Shown here: positions 1 to 7,266 of the stretch, one piece after another
Layout: the number at the start of each line of letters is the position of its first letter
Numbering within the stretch: the first letter of the stretch is position 1
Assembly: GCA_030037185.1 (NCBI GenBank)
Contig: JASHRR010000478.1
Coordinates: 1 to 10,106, forward strand
Length of the DNA: 10,106 nucleotides
Direction: 5' to 3'
Source: Xanthobacteraceae bacterium
Lineage (GTDB): Bacteria > Pseudomonadota > Alphaproteobacteria > Rhizobiales > Xanthobacteraceae
Position numbers and translations under genes: made by a program
Notes under the pieces: model-generated
The model's database searches: none
What the model saw: only the letters and a program-made list of their open reading frames with translations
Told to the model about the DNA's origin: nothing

Positions 1-1
1 G

Positions 2-913
2 GAGGTGTTTGTGAAGCACGAGAACCACACGCCGATCGGCGCTTTCAAGGTGCGCGGCGGCATGGTCTACATGGATCGGCTCAAGCGCCAGCGGCCGCAG
101 GTGAAAGGGGTAGTTTCGGCCACACGTGGCAACCACGGTCAGTCGCTCGCCTTCGCGGCCCGCGGCGCAGGAATCGCGGCAACGATCGTCGTGCCGCGCG
201 GTAATTCGGCCGAGAAGAATGCTGCCATGCGCGCGTTCGGCGCCGAGCTCATCGAACATGGCCGCGACTTCGACGAGGCCAAGCAGTACGCCGCCGCGCT
301 CGCGCGCCAGCGCGGCTATACGTTCGCGCCCGCATTCCACCGCGAGCTTGTCATCGGGGTTGCGACCTATGCGTATGAGTTGTTTTCTGCCGTCAGCGAC
401 CTCGACACGGTCTATGTCCCGATCGGCCTCGGCTCGGGCATATGCGGGGTGATCGGCATGCGCGACGCGCTTGGGCTTGCGACGAGAATTGTCGGCGTCG
501 TCGCGCACAATGCCAATGCCTATGCGCGCTCCTTCGCGGCGCGCGAGGTCGTCACAACCGAGACGGCCAACACGTTTGCCGACGGCTTGGCGGTGCGGGT
601 GCCGGATGCGACGGCGCTTGCCGTCATCCGCGGCGGCGCAGATCGTATCGTCGAAGTCTCGGAAGGTGAGCTGGTCGAGGCGATCGGCATTTATTTCAGC
701 GACACCCACACGCTGGCGGAGGGTGCGGGCGCCGCACCGCTCGCGGCGCTCATCAAGGAACACGCCCGCATGTGCGGACGCCGCGTCGGCCTCATCATGA
801 CCGGACAGAATATCGATCGCGCCGTCATGTGCGACATTTTGGCCGGGCGCGTGCCGGGGAGGTCATCGTCAGCCCCGACCGATCGCGGTTTGCGGTGGGG
901 TGAAACCACTTGA
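2..913 (+). CDS. Threonine/serine dehydratase-like PLP enzyme (5' end cut by window edge)
   Basis: This is a fold-type II PLP-dependent lyase of the threonine dehydratase group. Such enzymes deaminate L-threonine, L-serine or related hydroxyamino acids to 2-oxoacids plus ammonia in the cytoplasm. The visible part opens with VKHENHTPIGAFKVRGG, whose Lys (15th codon after the GTG at position 5) is the expected Schiff-base lysine. The phosphate-binding loop GLGSGICG lies near visible residues 141-148, and a TGQNID segment lies near the end. The frame is open to the left edge, and family members have roughly 20-40 residues before this motif, so the GTG at 5 is unlikely to be the true start; the gene begins outside the window. 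The tail after TGQNIDRAVMCDIL is about 25 residues, slightly long. Substrate is unresolved: biosynthetic IlvA can be excluded because there is no room for its regulatory domain, but catabolic threonine dehydratase, a hydroxyectoine-type dehydratase (EutB) and serine dehydratase remain possible. Confidence 0.88.
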   Translation, partial: EVFVKHENHTPIGAFKVRGGMVYMDRLKRQRPQVKGVVSATRGNHGQSLAFAARGAGIAATIVVPRGNSAEKNAAMRAFGAELIEHGRDFDEAKQYAAALARQRGYTFAPAFHRELVIGVATYAYELFSAVSDLDTVYVPIGLGSGICGVIGMRDALGLATRIVGVVAHNANAYARSFAAREVVTTETANTFADGLAVRVPDATALAVIRGGADRIVEVSEGELVEAIGIYFSDTHTLAEGAGAAPLAALIKEHARMCGRRVGLIMTGQNIDRAVMCDILAGRVPGRSSSAPTDRGLRWGETT

Positions 914-1103
914 CGACCATCAAGGAGAGAAAGGAGGCCATAAGGGCAAATAAGCCCAGCCCTCGCATTTCGACTAGCCATGAGCTGGTGCTCGTTTGGC
1001 GAAGACGCCCGGGGGTCGGTGACTCCGGAGCCGGATCCGGCCGGGCAACCAAATTGAGCGAAGCCGTCTTGGGGGCACTTCAGGGGGCCCACTCTAAGAG
1101 CTT
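914..1103. other. Convergent intergenic gap, no gene recognised
   Basis: This 190-bp gap separates the 3' ends of the dehydratase (+) and rimO (-). It holds a strong Shine-Dalgarno-like run (AAAGGAGG, about 929-936) with no ATG, GTG or TTG at a usable distance. It also holds a perfect 12-nt palindrome GCCGGATCCGGC at 1030-1041 inside a CCGG-rich stretch. A short hairpin GGGC-aaataa-GCCC occurs near 948-961. No hairpin is followed by a T-run on either strand, so I cannot name a bidirectional terminator. Open frames crossing it use codons such as AGA, AGG and ATA that are rare in the neighbours, so they are probably not coding. Confidence 0.5.
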
Positions 1104-2477
1104 TCAATAGCCGACGACGGTGCCATATAAATCGTATGCGTCAGCGCGCTCGATTTTCACGGTGGCGAGTTCGCCGACGCGCAGCGACCGGCGCGACGCT
1201 ACATGGACGGTGCCGTCGATCTCCGGCGCGTCGCCTTTGGTTCGGCCTTTCGCCCAAGCATCAGGTGCGCGCGAACCGACCTCGTCGATGATGACCTGCC
1301 GCCGCGCGCCGACATGGCGCCTGAGGCGGCGTGCCGAGATCGCCTGCTGGCGCAGCATGAGGCGGTGCCAGCGATCTTCTTTGACCTGATCCGGCACAGC
1401 CTCCGCGAGATCATTGGCAGCCGCGCCCTGCACGGGCTCGTAGCGAAAGCAGCCGACCCGATCGAGCGCCGCTTCGTCGAGCCAGTCGAGCAGAAAGGCA
1501 AAATCCTCCTCGGTCTCTCCAGGGAAGCCGACGATGAAGCTCGACCGCAGCGTGATATCGGGGCAGATGGCGCGCCATGCGCGAATGCGGTCGAGCGTCT
1601 TTTCCTGAGCGGCCGGACGGCGCATACGCTTGAGCACAGCCGGCGCGGCATGCTGGAACGGCACATCCAGATAGGGCAAGACCTTGCCTTGCGCCATCAG
1701 CGGGACCACCGCGTCCACATGGGGGTAGGGGTAGACGTAGTGCAGCCGCACCCACACGCCGAGTTCGCCCAATGCCGCCGCGAGATCGAGGAACCGCGCG
1801 GCAATGTCGCGCTGCTTCCACCGGCTTGTAGCGTATCTGATGTCGAGACCGTACGCGGATGTATCCTGGGAAATGACCAGCAGTTCCTTCACGCCGGCGG
1901 CAACCAGCCGCTCGGCCTCGCACAGCACCTCGGCAGCCGGCCGCGACTTGAGGTCGCCGCGCAGCCGCGGGATGATGCAAAAGCTGCAGCGATTGTTGCA
2001 GCCTTCGGAAATCTTCAAGTAGGCATAATGGCGGGGCGTCAGCTTGATGCCTTCCGGCGGCACCAGGTCGACAAACGGATGGGGGCGTGGCGGCGCGGCC
2101 CGATGGACGGCATCGAGCACGTCTTCGTATCGTTGCGGACCGGTAACGGCGAGCACATTGGGAAACTGCGCCGTGATTTTTTCCGGCTCCGCGCCCATGC
2201 AGCCAGTGACGATCACCTTGCCGTTTTCCCTGAGAGCCGCTGCGATCGCCTCAAGAGACTCGGCCTGGGCGCTGTCTAGAAAGCCGCAGGTGTTAACGAT
2301 CACCAGGTCGGCGCCGTCATGCTTGCGGGTAAGCGCGTAGCCCTCCGCCCGCAGGCGCGTGACGATACGCTCGGAATCGACGAGCGCCTTGGGGCAACCC
2401 AGCGACACGAAGCTGATTTTGCGGGCCGGTTCTGCGCCGGGCGCGACCGTTTGCGGGACAAGATCGATATTTGCCAT
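1104..2477 (-). CDS. rimO: Ribosomal protein S12 methylthiotransferase RimO
   Basis: RimO is a radical-SAM, iron-sulfur enzyme that adds a methylthio group to the beta carbon of a conserved Asp of ribosomal protein S12. All three domains are visible in the 457-residue product. The N-terminal MTTase (UPF0004) domain has its three cluster cysteines at about 28 ([12 protein letters not shown]), 64 (NTCGFLDSA) and 93 (TGCMG). The radical-SAM core has the CxxxCxxC motif [11 protein letters not shown] at 160/164/167, followed by [13 protein letters not shown], which is typical of RimO rather than MiaB. The C-terminal TRAM region contains KGDAPEIDG and ends [14 protein letters not shown] chose the ATG at 2477 (MANIDLVPQ) because it gives the usual family length; the frame stays open upstream to an ATG at 2558, but those 27 residues (cysteine-, proline- and serine-rich) look non-conserved. 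The Shine-Dalgarno region is weak. It lies 102 bp downstream of the peroxiredoxin gene on the same strand and may be co-transcribed with it. Confidence 0.95.
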   Translation of the reverse strand: MANIDLVPQTVAPGAEPARKISFVSLGCPKALVDSERIVTRLRAEGYALTRKHDGADLVIVNTCGFLDSAQAESLEAIAAALRENGKVIVTGCMGAEPEKITAQFPNVLAVTGPQRYEDVLDAVHRAAPPRPHPFVDLVPPEGIKLTPRHYAYLKISEGCNNRCSFCIIPRLRGDLKSRPAAEVLCEAERLVAAGVKELLVISQDTSAYGLDIRYATSRWKQRDIAARFLDLAAALGELGVWVRLHYVYPYPHVDAVVPLMAQGKVLPYLDVPFQHAAPAVLKRMRRPAAQEKTLDRIRAWRAICPDITLRSSFIVGFPGETEEDFAFLLDWLDEAALDRVGCFRYEPVQGAAANDLAEAVPDQVKEDRWHRLMLRQQAISARRLRRHVGARRQVIIDEVGSRAPDAWAKGRTKGDAPEIDGTVHVASRRSLRVGELATVKIERADAYDLYGTVVGY

Positions 2478-2579
2478 GGGGCCCGATATAGGCCGTTGCG
2501 GGCTCAGGTGCGAGCATTCGCCGGTCTTGGCGGGAGCGGCAGATTGCTCTCTCGCCACCCGGTCAAGGGCGGCCCCAGG

Positions 2580-3050
2580 CTAGATTGCTTTGGCGGCTGC
2601 CAAAACTTCCTCGGCGTGGCCTTCGATTTTGACCTTCGGCCAGGTCCGCGCGATGCGTCCGTCGGCTCCGATCAGCACCGTCGTGCGATTGATTCCTAAG
2701 TATTTTTTTCCATACATGGACTTCTCCCCCCACACCCCGTATGCCTTGAGCATTTCATGGTTTTCGTCCGAGGCGAGCGGCGTCGACAGCGCGTGCTTCA
2801 CCTTGAACGCATCCTGCTTCTTGACGGGGTCGGCGGAGACCCCGACGACGGCAATACCGGCCTTGGCGAACGCCGAATGCAGGCGGGAGAAGTCCTTGGC
2901 CTCGATGGTACATCCAGGTGTGTCGGCCTTGGGATAGAAATAGAGGACGAGCTTTTTGCCCTTGAAATCCGCGAGCGACACGGTGCCGCCGCCATCACGG
3001 GTCAAGCTGAAGTCGGGTGCCTTGTCGCCCGCCTTGAGATCTGACGTCAT
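2580..3050 (-). CDS. bcp: Peroxiredoxin, Bcp/PrxQ (AhpC-TSA) type, single-cysteine
   Basis: This cytosolic thiol peroxidase reduces hydrogen peroxide and organic hydroperoxides. The 156-residue product matches the Bcp family length. It opens with the classic GDKAPDFSL segment (residues 8-16) and has the peroxidatic motif YPKADTPGCTIEA with Cys47. Later come a VVGVSADPV strand and the Bcp-typical GVWGEKSMYGKKYLGINRTT block. E. coli Bcp has its resolving cysteine five residues after the peroxidatic one; here that position is Lys, and no other Cys occurs anywhere in the protein. It therefore looks like a 1-Cys member needing an external thiol. The ATG at 3050 is preferred: AAGG sits 5-8 bases upstream in the transcript, and the upstream open frame (to 3428) overlaps the divergent gene and lacks family similarity. 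The gene precedes rimO on the same strand and diverges from the AsmA-like gene. Confidence 0.95.
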   Translation of the reverse strand: MTSDLKAGDKAPDFSLTRDGGGTVSLADFKGKKLVLYFYPKADTPGCTIEAKDFSRLHSAFAKAGIAVVGVSADPVKKQDAFKVKHALSTPLASDENHEMLKAYGVWGEKSMYGKKYLGINRTTVLIGADGRIARTWPKVKIEGHAEEVLAAAKAI

Positions 3051-3187
3051 GTGCCTTGCTGCCTTTGCCTTGGTTTCGTCGTTTTCGAACAGTCTGGTGG
3101 GACTTAACCACACGCCGCGCCGCGAGGGAGTAGATTTAGCGTTAACCCCAATGGTTACCCTGACGAATAGGGACATTCCAGCAAAGC
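3051..3187. promoter_or_regulatory. Divergent promoter region with operator-like inverted repeat
   Basis: This 137-bp gap between the peroxiredoxin (-) and AsmA-like (+) starts must hold both promoters unless the latter starts further downstream. An imperfect inverted repeat lies at 3141-3159: GTTAACC, spacer CCAAT, then GGTTACC, with 6 of 7 positions complementary. A second TTAACC occurs at 3104-3109. The local composition is more AT-rich than the flanks. TTAACC resembles the half-site of the alphaproteobacterial regulator CtrA, but the second half does not fit TTAA-N7-TTAA, so I make no regulator assignment. Promoter hexamers cannot be named with confidence. Confidence 0.35.
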
Positions 3188-6100
3188 ATGGCGGTTGACC
3201 ACGACAGAAGAGACCTAACCGCGGGCTTGCGCACTGTGGAAGCAAGGTTGCATATGCACCGCAGCGCCGAGGCGATGCGCGCCGCCGCCCTCCCCGCTCG
3301 CGGGGGAGGCAAGGCGGGTCCACGGGGTCCATCAGGGATGGCGCGGCCTGCCGCGCCAGCCTCGTGGCACGGCCATGCGGGCGCGGCGCTGTGGTGGCAG
3401 ATCCTGCGGCGGTTCGCGAGGCTGCCATTGCGGGCGATGCAATCGCGGTGGATGCGCCGGGTCTCTATCGGCATGGCGGCGGTGACTGCCGTTTTCATGC
3501 TGGTGGCTGGTGGGCTGTGGCTCCTGCTGGCGAGCGGGCCGATATCGTTGGACTTCGCCACGCCCTGGATTGCGGCGGCGGTCGCGGAAAACTTCGGCAG
3601 CCAGTTCCAGGTCGACCTTGGCAGCACCGTATTGGAGCGAGACGAGCATGGCCGCATGGCGGTGCGCATCCATTCCATTACGGTGCGTGATCGTGACGGC
3701 AAGGTCGTCGCCAGCGCCCCGAAGGCGGAGGTCGGGGTGTCCGCAGCGAGCCTGCTCGCCGGGCGCCCGCGGGCCGAGCGTCTCAACCTGGTGGGCGCCG
3801 AGCTTGCTGTCCGTATCGAAGCCGACGGCAAGGTTACGGTATCGACCGGCGCCAACCAGCGTCCTGTCGCCATTGCACCGGCGCCGCCAGAAGCAAGCGC
3901 TGCGCAGCCTCCTCAGTACCCTCCCGCGCAGGCGCAGGAGGGTATACCGGTAGCTCCCCCGCAAGCGGCGGAAGGCAACTCGCCATACCCATCATCCCCG
4001 CTTGCCGGGGAGGCCAGGGAGGGAGCCGAGGCAAGCCGCAGCCTGCAAGAGAATTTTGCTGCTTTCCTCGCCTGGGTGGACAGTCTCAGCGCATTTGGTC
4101 TCGATGGCGGCGACCTGACGGAAATTGGCCTCAAGAGCGGAAACCTGGTGGTCGACGACCGGCGCAATGGTCAGCAGTCGCGGTTCGAGAACATCCACTT
4201 AAGCCTCACCCGTCCGAGCGTCGGCGCGCTCGAATTCGCACTGGGTTCGGAGGACGCCAATCGTCCGTGGCTTGTGCTCGCATCGATCAAGCCCGGCAGC
4301 GACGGCGCGCGCCTGATTGACCTCGAAGCGCGCAAGGTCTTGCTCAAGGACCTGCTGCTGGCCCTGCGCATCGACGGCGGCCAGATCAGCACCGATTCCG
4401 CCATATCGGCGATGCTGCGTGCCGAATTTACCCGGGACGGAACGCCGCAATTTGCCTCCGGCCGCATCATGGTGGGGCCGGGCTCGTTCATTGACGTCGG
4501 CGATCCGCAGGCCAAGATCACGATCGACCGCGCCGAACTCCAACTCGATTGGAACGCAGCACACCGGGTGTTAGCGATGCCGTTCCAGATCGTCGCCGGC
4601 GGCACCCGGTTGACCCTGATGGCGCAGGCTGAGGCGCCTCAGGATGCGAGCGGAAACTGGGCCCTCAATCTGACCGGCGGCTCAGTGGTGCTGGCGCCGA
4701 CCGGCCCCGGCGACGAGCCGCTCGTGCTCAGCCGCGTGCTGATGCAAAGCCGGCTCGATCCGGTGGAACGGCGGCTCAATATCGACCACGCAGAGGTCGC
4801 CGGGAAGGGGGTCGCCGTCACCATGTCGGGCAGCCTCGACTACTCCACAGCCGATCCCCGGCTTGCGATTGGCGTGGCGGGGCGCAAGCTTTCGCTTTCG
4901 GCGTTCAGACAGATGTGGCCGCCCTTCATCACACCCCCTGTGCGCGACTGGGTCATTGAACGAGCGTCTGGCGGACTGATCGAGCAGGGCGAAATCACCA
5001 CCAACGCGCCGCTCTCGACCCTGCGTTCCGGCGGCCCGCCGGTCCCGGACGATGGCTTGTCGATTCAGATCCAGGTCTCTGGCGTCGCCATACGGCCGTT
5101 CGACAACCTGCCGGAAATCCGCGACACCGACCTCGTCACCCGCGTCCGGGGCCGCACCACGACGGTGACGCTCGGGCGCGGCATTGTGCAGATGCCGTCG
5201 GGGCGCAAACTCACGGTGGCGAACGGCGTTTTCGAGGTGCCCGACACCAGCGTGAAGAATCCGCCCGCCAAGGTTCGCGCGCGGGTCGAGGGTCCGGTGC
5301 CGGCGGCGGCCGAGCTTCTCGGCATGGACCGCCTCAGGGACGCTGCCGGAGTCCCGCTTGATCCCGCCGCCAGCCGTGGCAATGTGCTGGCGACCGTCAA
5401 TCTCGCGCTGCCGCTCGCCAACGAAGTGAAGTCCTCCACGCTCACCTATTCGGTTGCAGCTGACATCGTGAATTTTTCGGCCGACCACTTCGTGATGTCG
5501 CAAAAGGTCGAGGCGCAGACTCTGCGCGCCACCGCCAACAACGAAGGCTACCAGATCAAGGGTGACATGCGCGTCGGCGGCATGCCGGCTGCGGTAGAGC
5601 TGCGCCGCACCGCCGGCGAGCCGGACGCCGATGTGCGTTTGACCGGCACCCTCGACGACGCAGCGCGCGCGCGGTTCGGCCTTGATGTCAACGGCGCCAT
5701 CGCCGGCCCGGTCCCGGTCAAGGTTAGCGGTCGGGTGGCGTTGAGCGGCGATGTGGATAGCCGCCTGTTGGTCGAAGCGGATTTTACGCCGGCGAGGTTC
5801 GATAATCTCGTCACGGGGTGGAGCAAGGTGCCGAACCGGCCGGCGCGGGCGACCTTCACGTTTGTGGGCCGCGGCAAGCCGATAAGGCTCGATGATATCG
5901 CCTTCGACGGCAACGGTGCGTCGATCCGGGGCAGTCTCGCCTTCGATCAGAACGGCGATGTCGCCACCGGGACGTTTCCGGTGTTTGCATTGGCCGAAGG
6001 CGACAAAGCGAACCTCCAGCTCGAACGCACGCCTGACAATCTTTACAAGGTGGCGATGCGCGGCGACACCTTCGACGGCCGCAATTTCATCAGGGCGACG

Positions 6101-6934
6101 ATGTCCGGCAGCCCGGAGACAAAGCAACGCCGGCCGCCGATCGATATCGATATCGAGGCCAAGGTTGGCGCAGTCGCGGGGTTCAAGGGCGAAGTGCTGC
6201 GCAATCTCGAGCTGCACCTGACGCGGCGCGGCGGCGCGATCCGCAATTTCGCGGCCACGGCGCGCTTTGCGGGCGAAGGGGCGCTGCAAGGCGAGTTGCG
6301 GGGACGTCCCGGCGAACGGCAGATCGTTTATCTCGAGTCGACCGATGCCGGTGCGCTGTTCCGCTTCGGCGACGTCTATCCGCGCATGGTCGGCGGCCAG
6401 ATGTGGATCGCGATGGACCCGCCGACGCAAGATGGGGCGAAGCAAGATGGCCTGTTGGACGTGCGCGACTTCACGGTCCGTGGCGAGGCCGGGCTTGATG
6501 GCGTTGTCGCCGGTGCGCCGAGCGGGGTCGGCAACGGGGTGCAGTTCTCGCGCATGCGCGTCGAATTCACGCGCCGGCCCGGCAAGATGGTGATCCACGA
6601 GGGACTGGTTACCGGGCCGACACTCGGCGCGACAATCGACGGCCTCATGGATTATGGCGCCAACGAATTGCACCTGCGCGGGACGTTCGTGCCGCTCTAT
6701 GGATTAAACGCCGCGTTCGGGAATATCCCGATCGTCGGCTTCCTGTTCGGCGGCAAAGAAGGGCTGATCGGCAGCATGACCTACGAGGTGGTGGGCACTC
6801 CCGGCACGCCGATTCTGCACGTCAACCCTATTTCGGCGGTGGCGCCTGGTTTCGTGCGCAAATTCCTGGAATTCCCCTCGAGCCTGCCCGATGACCGCTT
6901 CCCGGCGCCGCCGATCAACAATCGCGATCGGTGA
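3188..6934 (+). CDS. AsmA/YhdP-like envelope protein (DUF3971 and AsmA-like C-terminal region)
   Basis: This is a very large inner-membrane-anchored periplasmic protein of the AsmA-like clan. YhdP, TamB and YdbH of this clan are thought to form bridge-like structures moving phospholipids to the outer membrane. The 1,248-residue length is close to E. coli YhdP. One hydrophobic segment at about 93-115 (SIGMAAVTAVFMLVAGGLWL and onward) is the only clear membrane helix, preceded by basic residues. A long beta-rich repetitive body follows. The DUF3971-type block is around 550-620, with MWPPFITPPVRDWV at about 576. The C-terminal AsmA-like region (about 1090-1235) has GPTLGATIDGLMDY, LYGLNAAFGNIPIVGFLFGG and NPISAVAPGFVRKFLEF, typical of the YhdP group. 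Residues about 240-280 are a Pro/Gly/Ala-rich linker made of palindromic repeat-like DNA. The start is uncertain: ATGs at 3254 (with AAGG six bases upstream), 3338 and 3437 are in frame, and the first 80 residues are low-complexity and include a repeat copy. The lipid-transport role is inferred from the family. Confidence 0.92.
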   Translation: MAVDHDRRDLTAGLRTVEARLHMHRSAEAMRAAALPARGGGKAGPRGPSGMARPAAPASWHGHAGAALWWQILRRFARLPLRAMQSRWMRRVSIGMAAVTAVFMLVAGGLWLLLASGPISLDFATPWIAAAVAENFGSQFQVDLGSTVLERDEHGRMAVRIHSITVRDRDGKVVASAPKAEVGVSAASLLAGRPRAERLNLVGAELAVRIEADGKVTVSTGANQRPVAIAPAPPEASAAQPPQYPPAQAQEGIPVAPPQAAEGNSPYPSSPLAGEAREGAEASRSLQENFAAFLAWVDSLSAFGLDGGDLTEIGLKSGNLVVDDRRNGQQSRFENIHLSLTRPSVGALEFALGSEDANRPWLVLASIKPGSDGARLIDLEARKVLLKDLLLALRIDGGQISTDSAISAMLRAEFTRDGTPQFASGRIMVGPGSFIDVGDPQAKITIDRAELQLDWNAAHRVLAMPFQIVAGGTRLTLMAQAEAPQDASGNWALNLTGGSVVLAPTGPGDEPLVLSRVLMQSRLDPVERRLNIDHAEVAGKGVAVTMSGSLDYSTADPRLAIGVAGRKLSLSAFRQMWPPFITPPVRDWVIERASGGLIEQGEITTNAPLSTLRSGGPPVPDDGLSIQIQVSGVAIRPFDNLPEIRDTDLVTRVRGRTTTVTLGRGIVQMPSGRKLTVANGVFEVPDTSVKNPPAKVRARVEGPVPAAAELLGMDRLRDAAGVPLDPAASRGNVLATVNLALPLANEVKSSTLTYSVAADIVNFSADHFVMSQKVEAQTLRATANNEGYQIKGDMRVGGMPAAVELRRTAGEPDADVRLTGTLDDAARARFGLDVNGAIAGPVPVKVSGRVALSGDVDSRLLVEADFTPARFDNLVTGWSKVPNRPARATFTFVGRGKPIRLDDIAFDGNGASIRGSLAFDQNGDVATGTFPVFALAEGDKANLQLERTPDNLYKVAMRGDTFDGRNFIRATMSGSPETKQRRPPIDIDIEAKVGAVAGFKGEVLRNLELHLTRRGGAIRNFAATARFAGEGALQGELRGRPGERQIVYLESTDAGALFRFGDVYPRMVGGQMWIAMDPPTQDGAKQDGLLDVRDFTVRGEAGLDGVVAGAPSGVGNGVQFSRMRVEFTRRPGKMVIHEGLVTGPTLGATIDGLMDYGANELHLRGTFVPLYGLNAAFGNIPIVGFLFGGKEGLIGSMTYEVVGTPGTPILHVNPISAVAPGFVRKFLEFPSSLPDDRFPAPPINNRDR
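3288..3320. repeat. REP-like GC-rich palindrome near the AsmA-like gene start
   Basis: A hairpin with arms CCTCCCC (3289-3295) and GGGGAGG (3303-3309), loop GCTCGCG, is followed by a tail of the form GCAAGGCGGGTC. It closely resembles the copy at 3995-4022. Palindromes of this type (CCCTCCCCGC, short loop, GGGGAGGG) are a common dispersed intergenic repeat in alphaproteobacterial genomes; that comparison is from memory. Its position within the first 45 codons of the longest frame suggests the true start codon may lie downstream of it. Confidence 0.55.
3917..4022. repeat. Cluster of REP-like palindromes inside the AsmA-like reading frame
   Basis: Three palindrome-like units lie in tandem. The first is a perfect 8-bp stem, TACCCTCC (3917-3924) and GGAGGGTA (3937-3944), with a 12-nt loop. 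The second is a degenerate unit around 3955-3972 (CTCCCCCGC then AAGCGGCGG). The third has stem CCCCG (3996-4000) and CGGGG (4006-4010) with loop CTTGC, followed by AGGCCAGGGAGGG. The third unit shares its core and 3' tail with the copy at 3288-3320. The frame stays open through all three, encoding a linker rich in Pro, Ala, Gln and Gly that ends in SSPLAGEAREGAE. That peptide is what this repeat typically yields when read in one frame. Confidence 0.6.
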
Positions 6935-6948
6935 GTTGGCGGACTGAT

Positions 6949-6971
6949 CGCTGCGATGGCAAGGCGCAGCG
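6949..6971 (+). terminator. Possible terminator hairpin after the AsmA-like gene
   Basis: A perfect 7-bp stem, CGCTGCG (6949-6955) and CGCAGCG (6965-6971), with a 9-nt loop, begins 14 bases after the TGA stop. It is followed by CGTCTTCCC, which is pyrimidine-rich but has no real T-run. A second hairpin, CGACCCG (7041-7047) with CGGGTCG (7052-7058) and a 4-nt loop, lies further down but falls within the tnpB remnant. Confidence 0.35.
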
Positions 6972-6988
6972 CGTCTTCCCGTCACCTC

Positions 6989-7171
6989 GGCCGGAGCATC
7001 AAAGACATCCCGGTTGTCGCCGATCCGCGCCACACCGGGCCGACCCGGATGCGGGTCGATCCATAAAGACACAATCGAAAGACCCAAGCGACGTTCTCCT
7101 GTCCCGATTGCGGAGATACGCCTGCCGCTGGTGTTGGTGCCCGGAATATCCATCTCGGGCCGCTGTTGTAA
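6989..7171 (+). pseudogene. Decayed 3' end of an IS200/IS605-family tnpB gene
   Basis: Three successive forward frames together spell a TnpB C-terminus. Frame one (to about 7049) reads IKDIPVVADPRHTGPTR, matching the usual GIPVVxVDPRHTSRTC segment. Frame two (7050-7070) reads CGSIHKD. Frame three (7073-7171) reads NRKTQATFSCPDCG, then DTPAAGVGARNI, and stops at TAA 7169-7171. Together this is the zinc-ribbon and RuvC-III end of TnpB. At least two frameshifts are needed: one base near 7049, and two extra bases (AC) near 7071. The first zinc-ribbon CxxC has lost a Cys. The conserved DVNAARNI is now GVGARNI, so the catalytic Asp is gone. Only about 60 codons of a roughly 400-codon gene remain, so it is certainly inactive. 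TnpB proteins are RNA-guided nucleases (ancestors of Cas12) that help IS200/IS605 elements persist. No TnpA transposase or left end was seen. Confidence 0.75.
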
Positions 7172-7266
7172 CCTTGGCTCCTCAAGCTCCCCCGGTATGG
7201 GCGAGAGAGGTGGCCGACGGAGGCTCTTGCTCTGGCAAAGCCCCCCACCTTCAGGCGTGGGGTGGG
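7172..7266. mobile_element. Putative right-end remnant of the IS200/IS605-type element
   Basis: The segment after the tnpB stop ends in a hairpin with stem CCCCAC (7243-7248) and GTGGGG (7257-7262), loop CTTCAGGC, preceded by CAAAGC. IS200/IS605-type elements carry subterminal hairpins at this place, often of the form CCCCxCCTTCAGGxGGGG (recalled, not searched). In functional elements the right-end RNA, made from the tnpB 3' end and flank, guides TnpB. Here the neighbouring gene is decayed, so this is likely a fossil. The exact element boundary cannot be fixed without an intact homologue. Confidence 0.5.
7241..7264 (-). terminator. Hairpin terminator candidate for the minus-strand operon
   Basis: Read on the minus strand, CCCCAC-GCCTGAAG-GTGGGG forms a 6-bp GC stem with an 8-nt loop. 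It starts four bases past the TAA of the decarboxylase-like gene and is followed by GGCTTTGCC, giving only a short T-run. Placement is ideal for a rho-independent terminator; strength is uncertain. The same hairpin is the putative right end of the decayed insertion element. Confidence 0.45.

Noticed and set aside
825..1052. Minus-strand frame with a hydrophobic stretch (MRGLGLFALMASFLSLMVV) that could be a small membrane protein
   Set aside because: No ribosome-binding site seen, it overlaps the end of the dehydratase antisense, and one hydrophobic run is weak evidence.
910..1110. Small plus-strand frame overlapping the dehydratase stop by a TTGA junction (66 codons)
   Set aside because: The 4-base overlap is attractive, but the frame uses several codons rare in the neighbours (AGA, AGG, ATA), has no motif and runs into the end of rimO.
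3142..3158. CtrA binding site
   Set aside because: TTAACC is present, but the partner half at the N7 spacing reads GGTT instead of TTAA, so the consensus is not met.
3917..4022. CRISPR array or tandem repeat
   Set aside because: The units are non-identical palindromes without constant repeats or unique spacers, and they lie within an open coding frame.
4682..6673. Minus-strand open frame of 663 codons opposite the AsmA-like gene
   Set aside because: Arg/His/Ala-rich shadow of a well-supported plus-strand gene; no motif seen.
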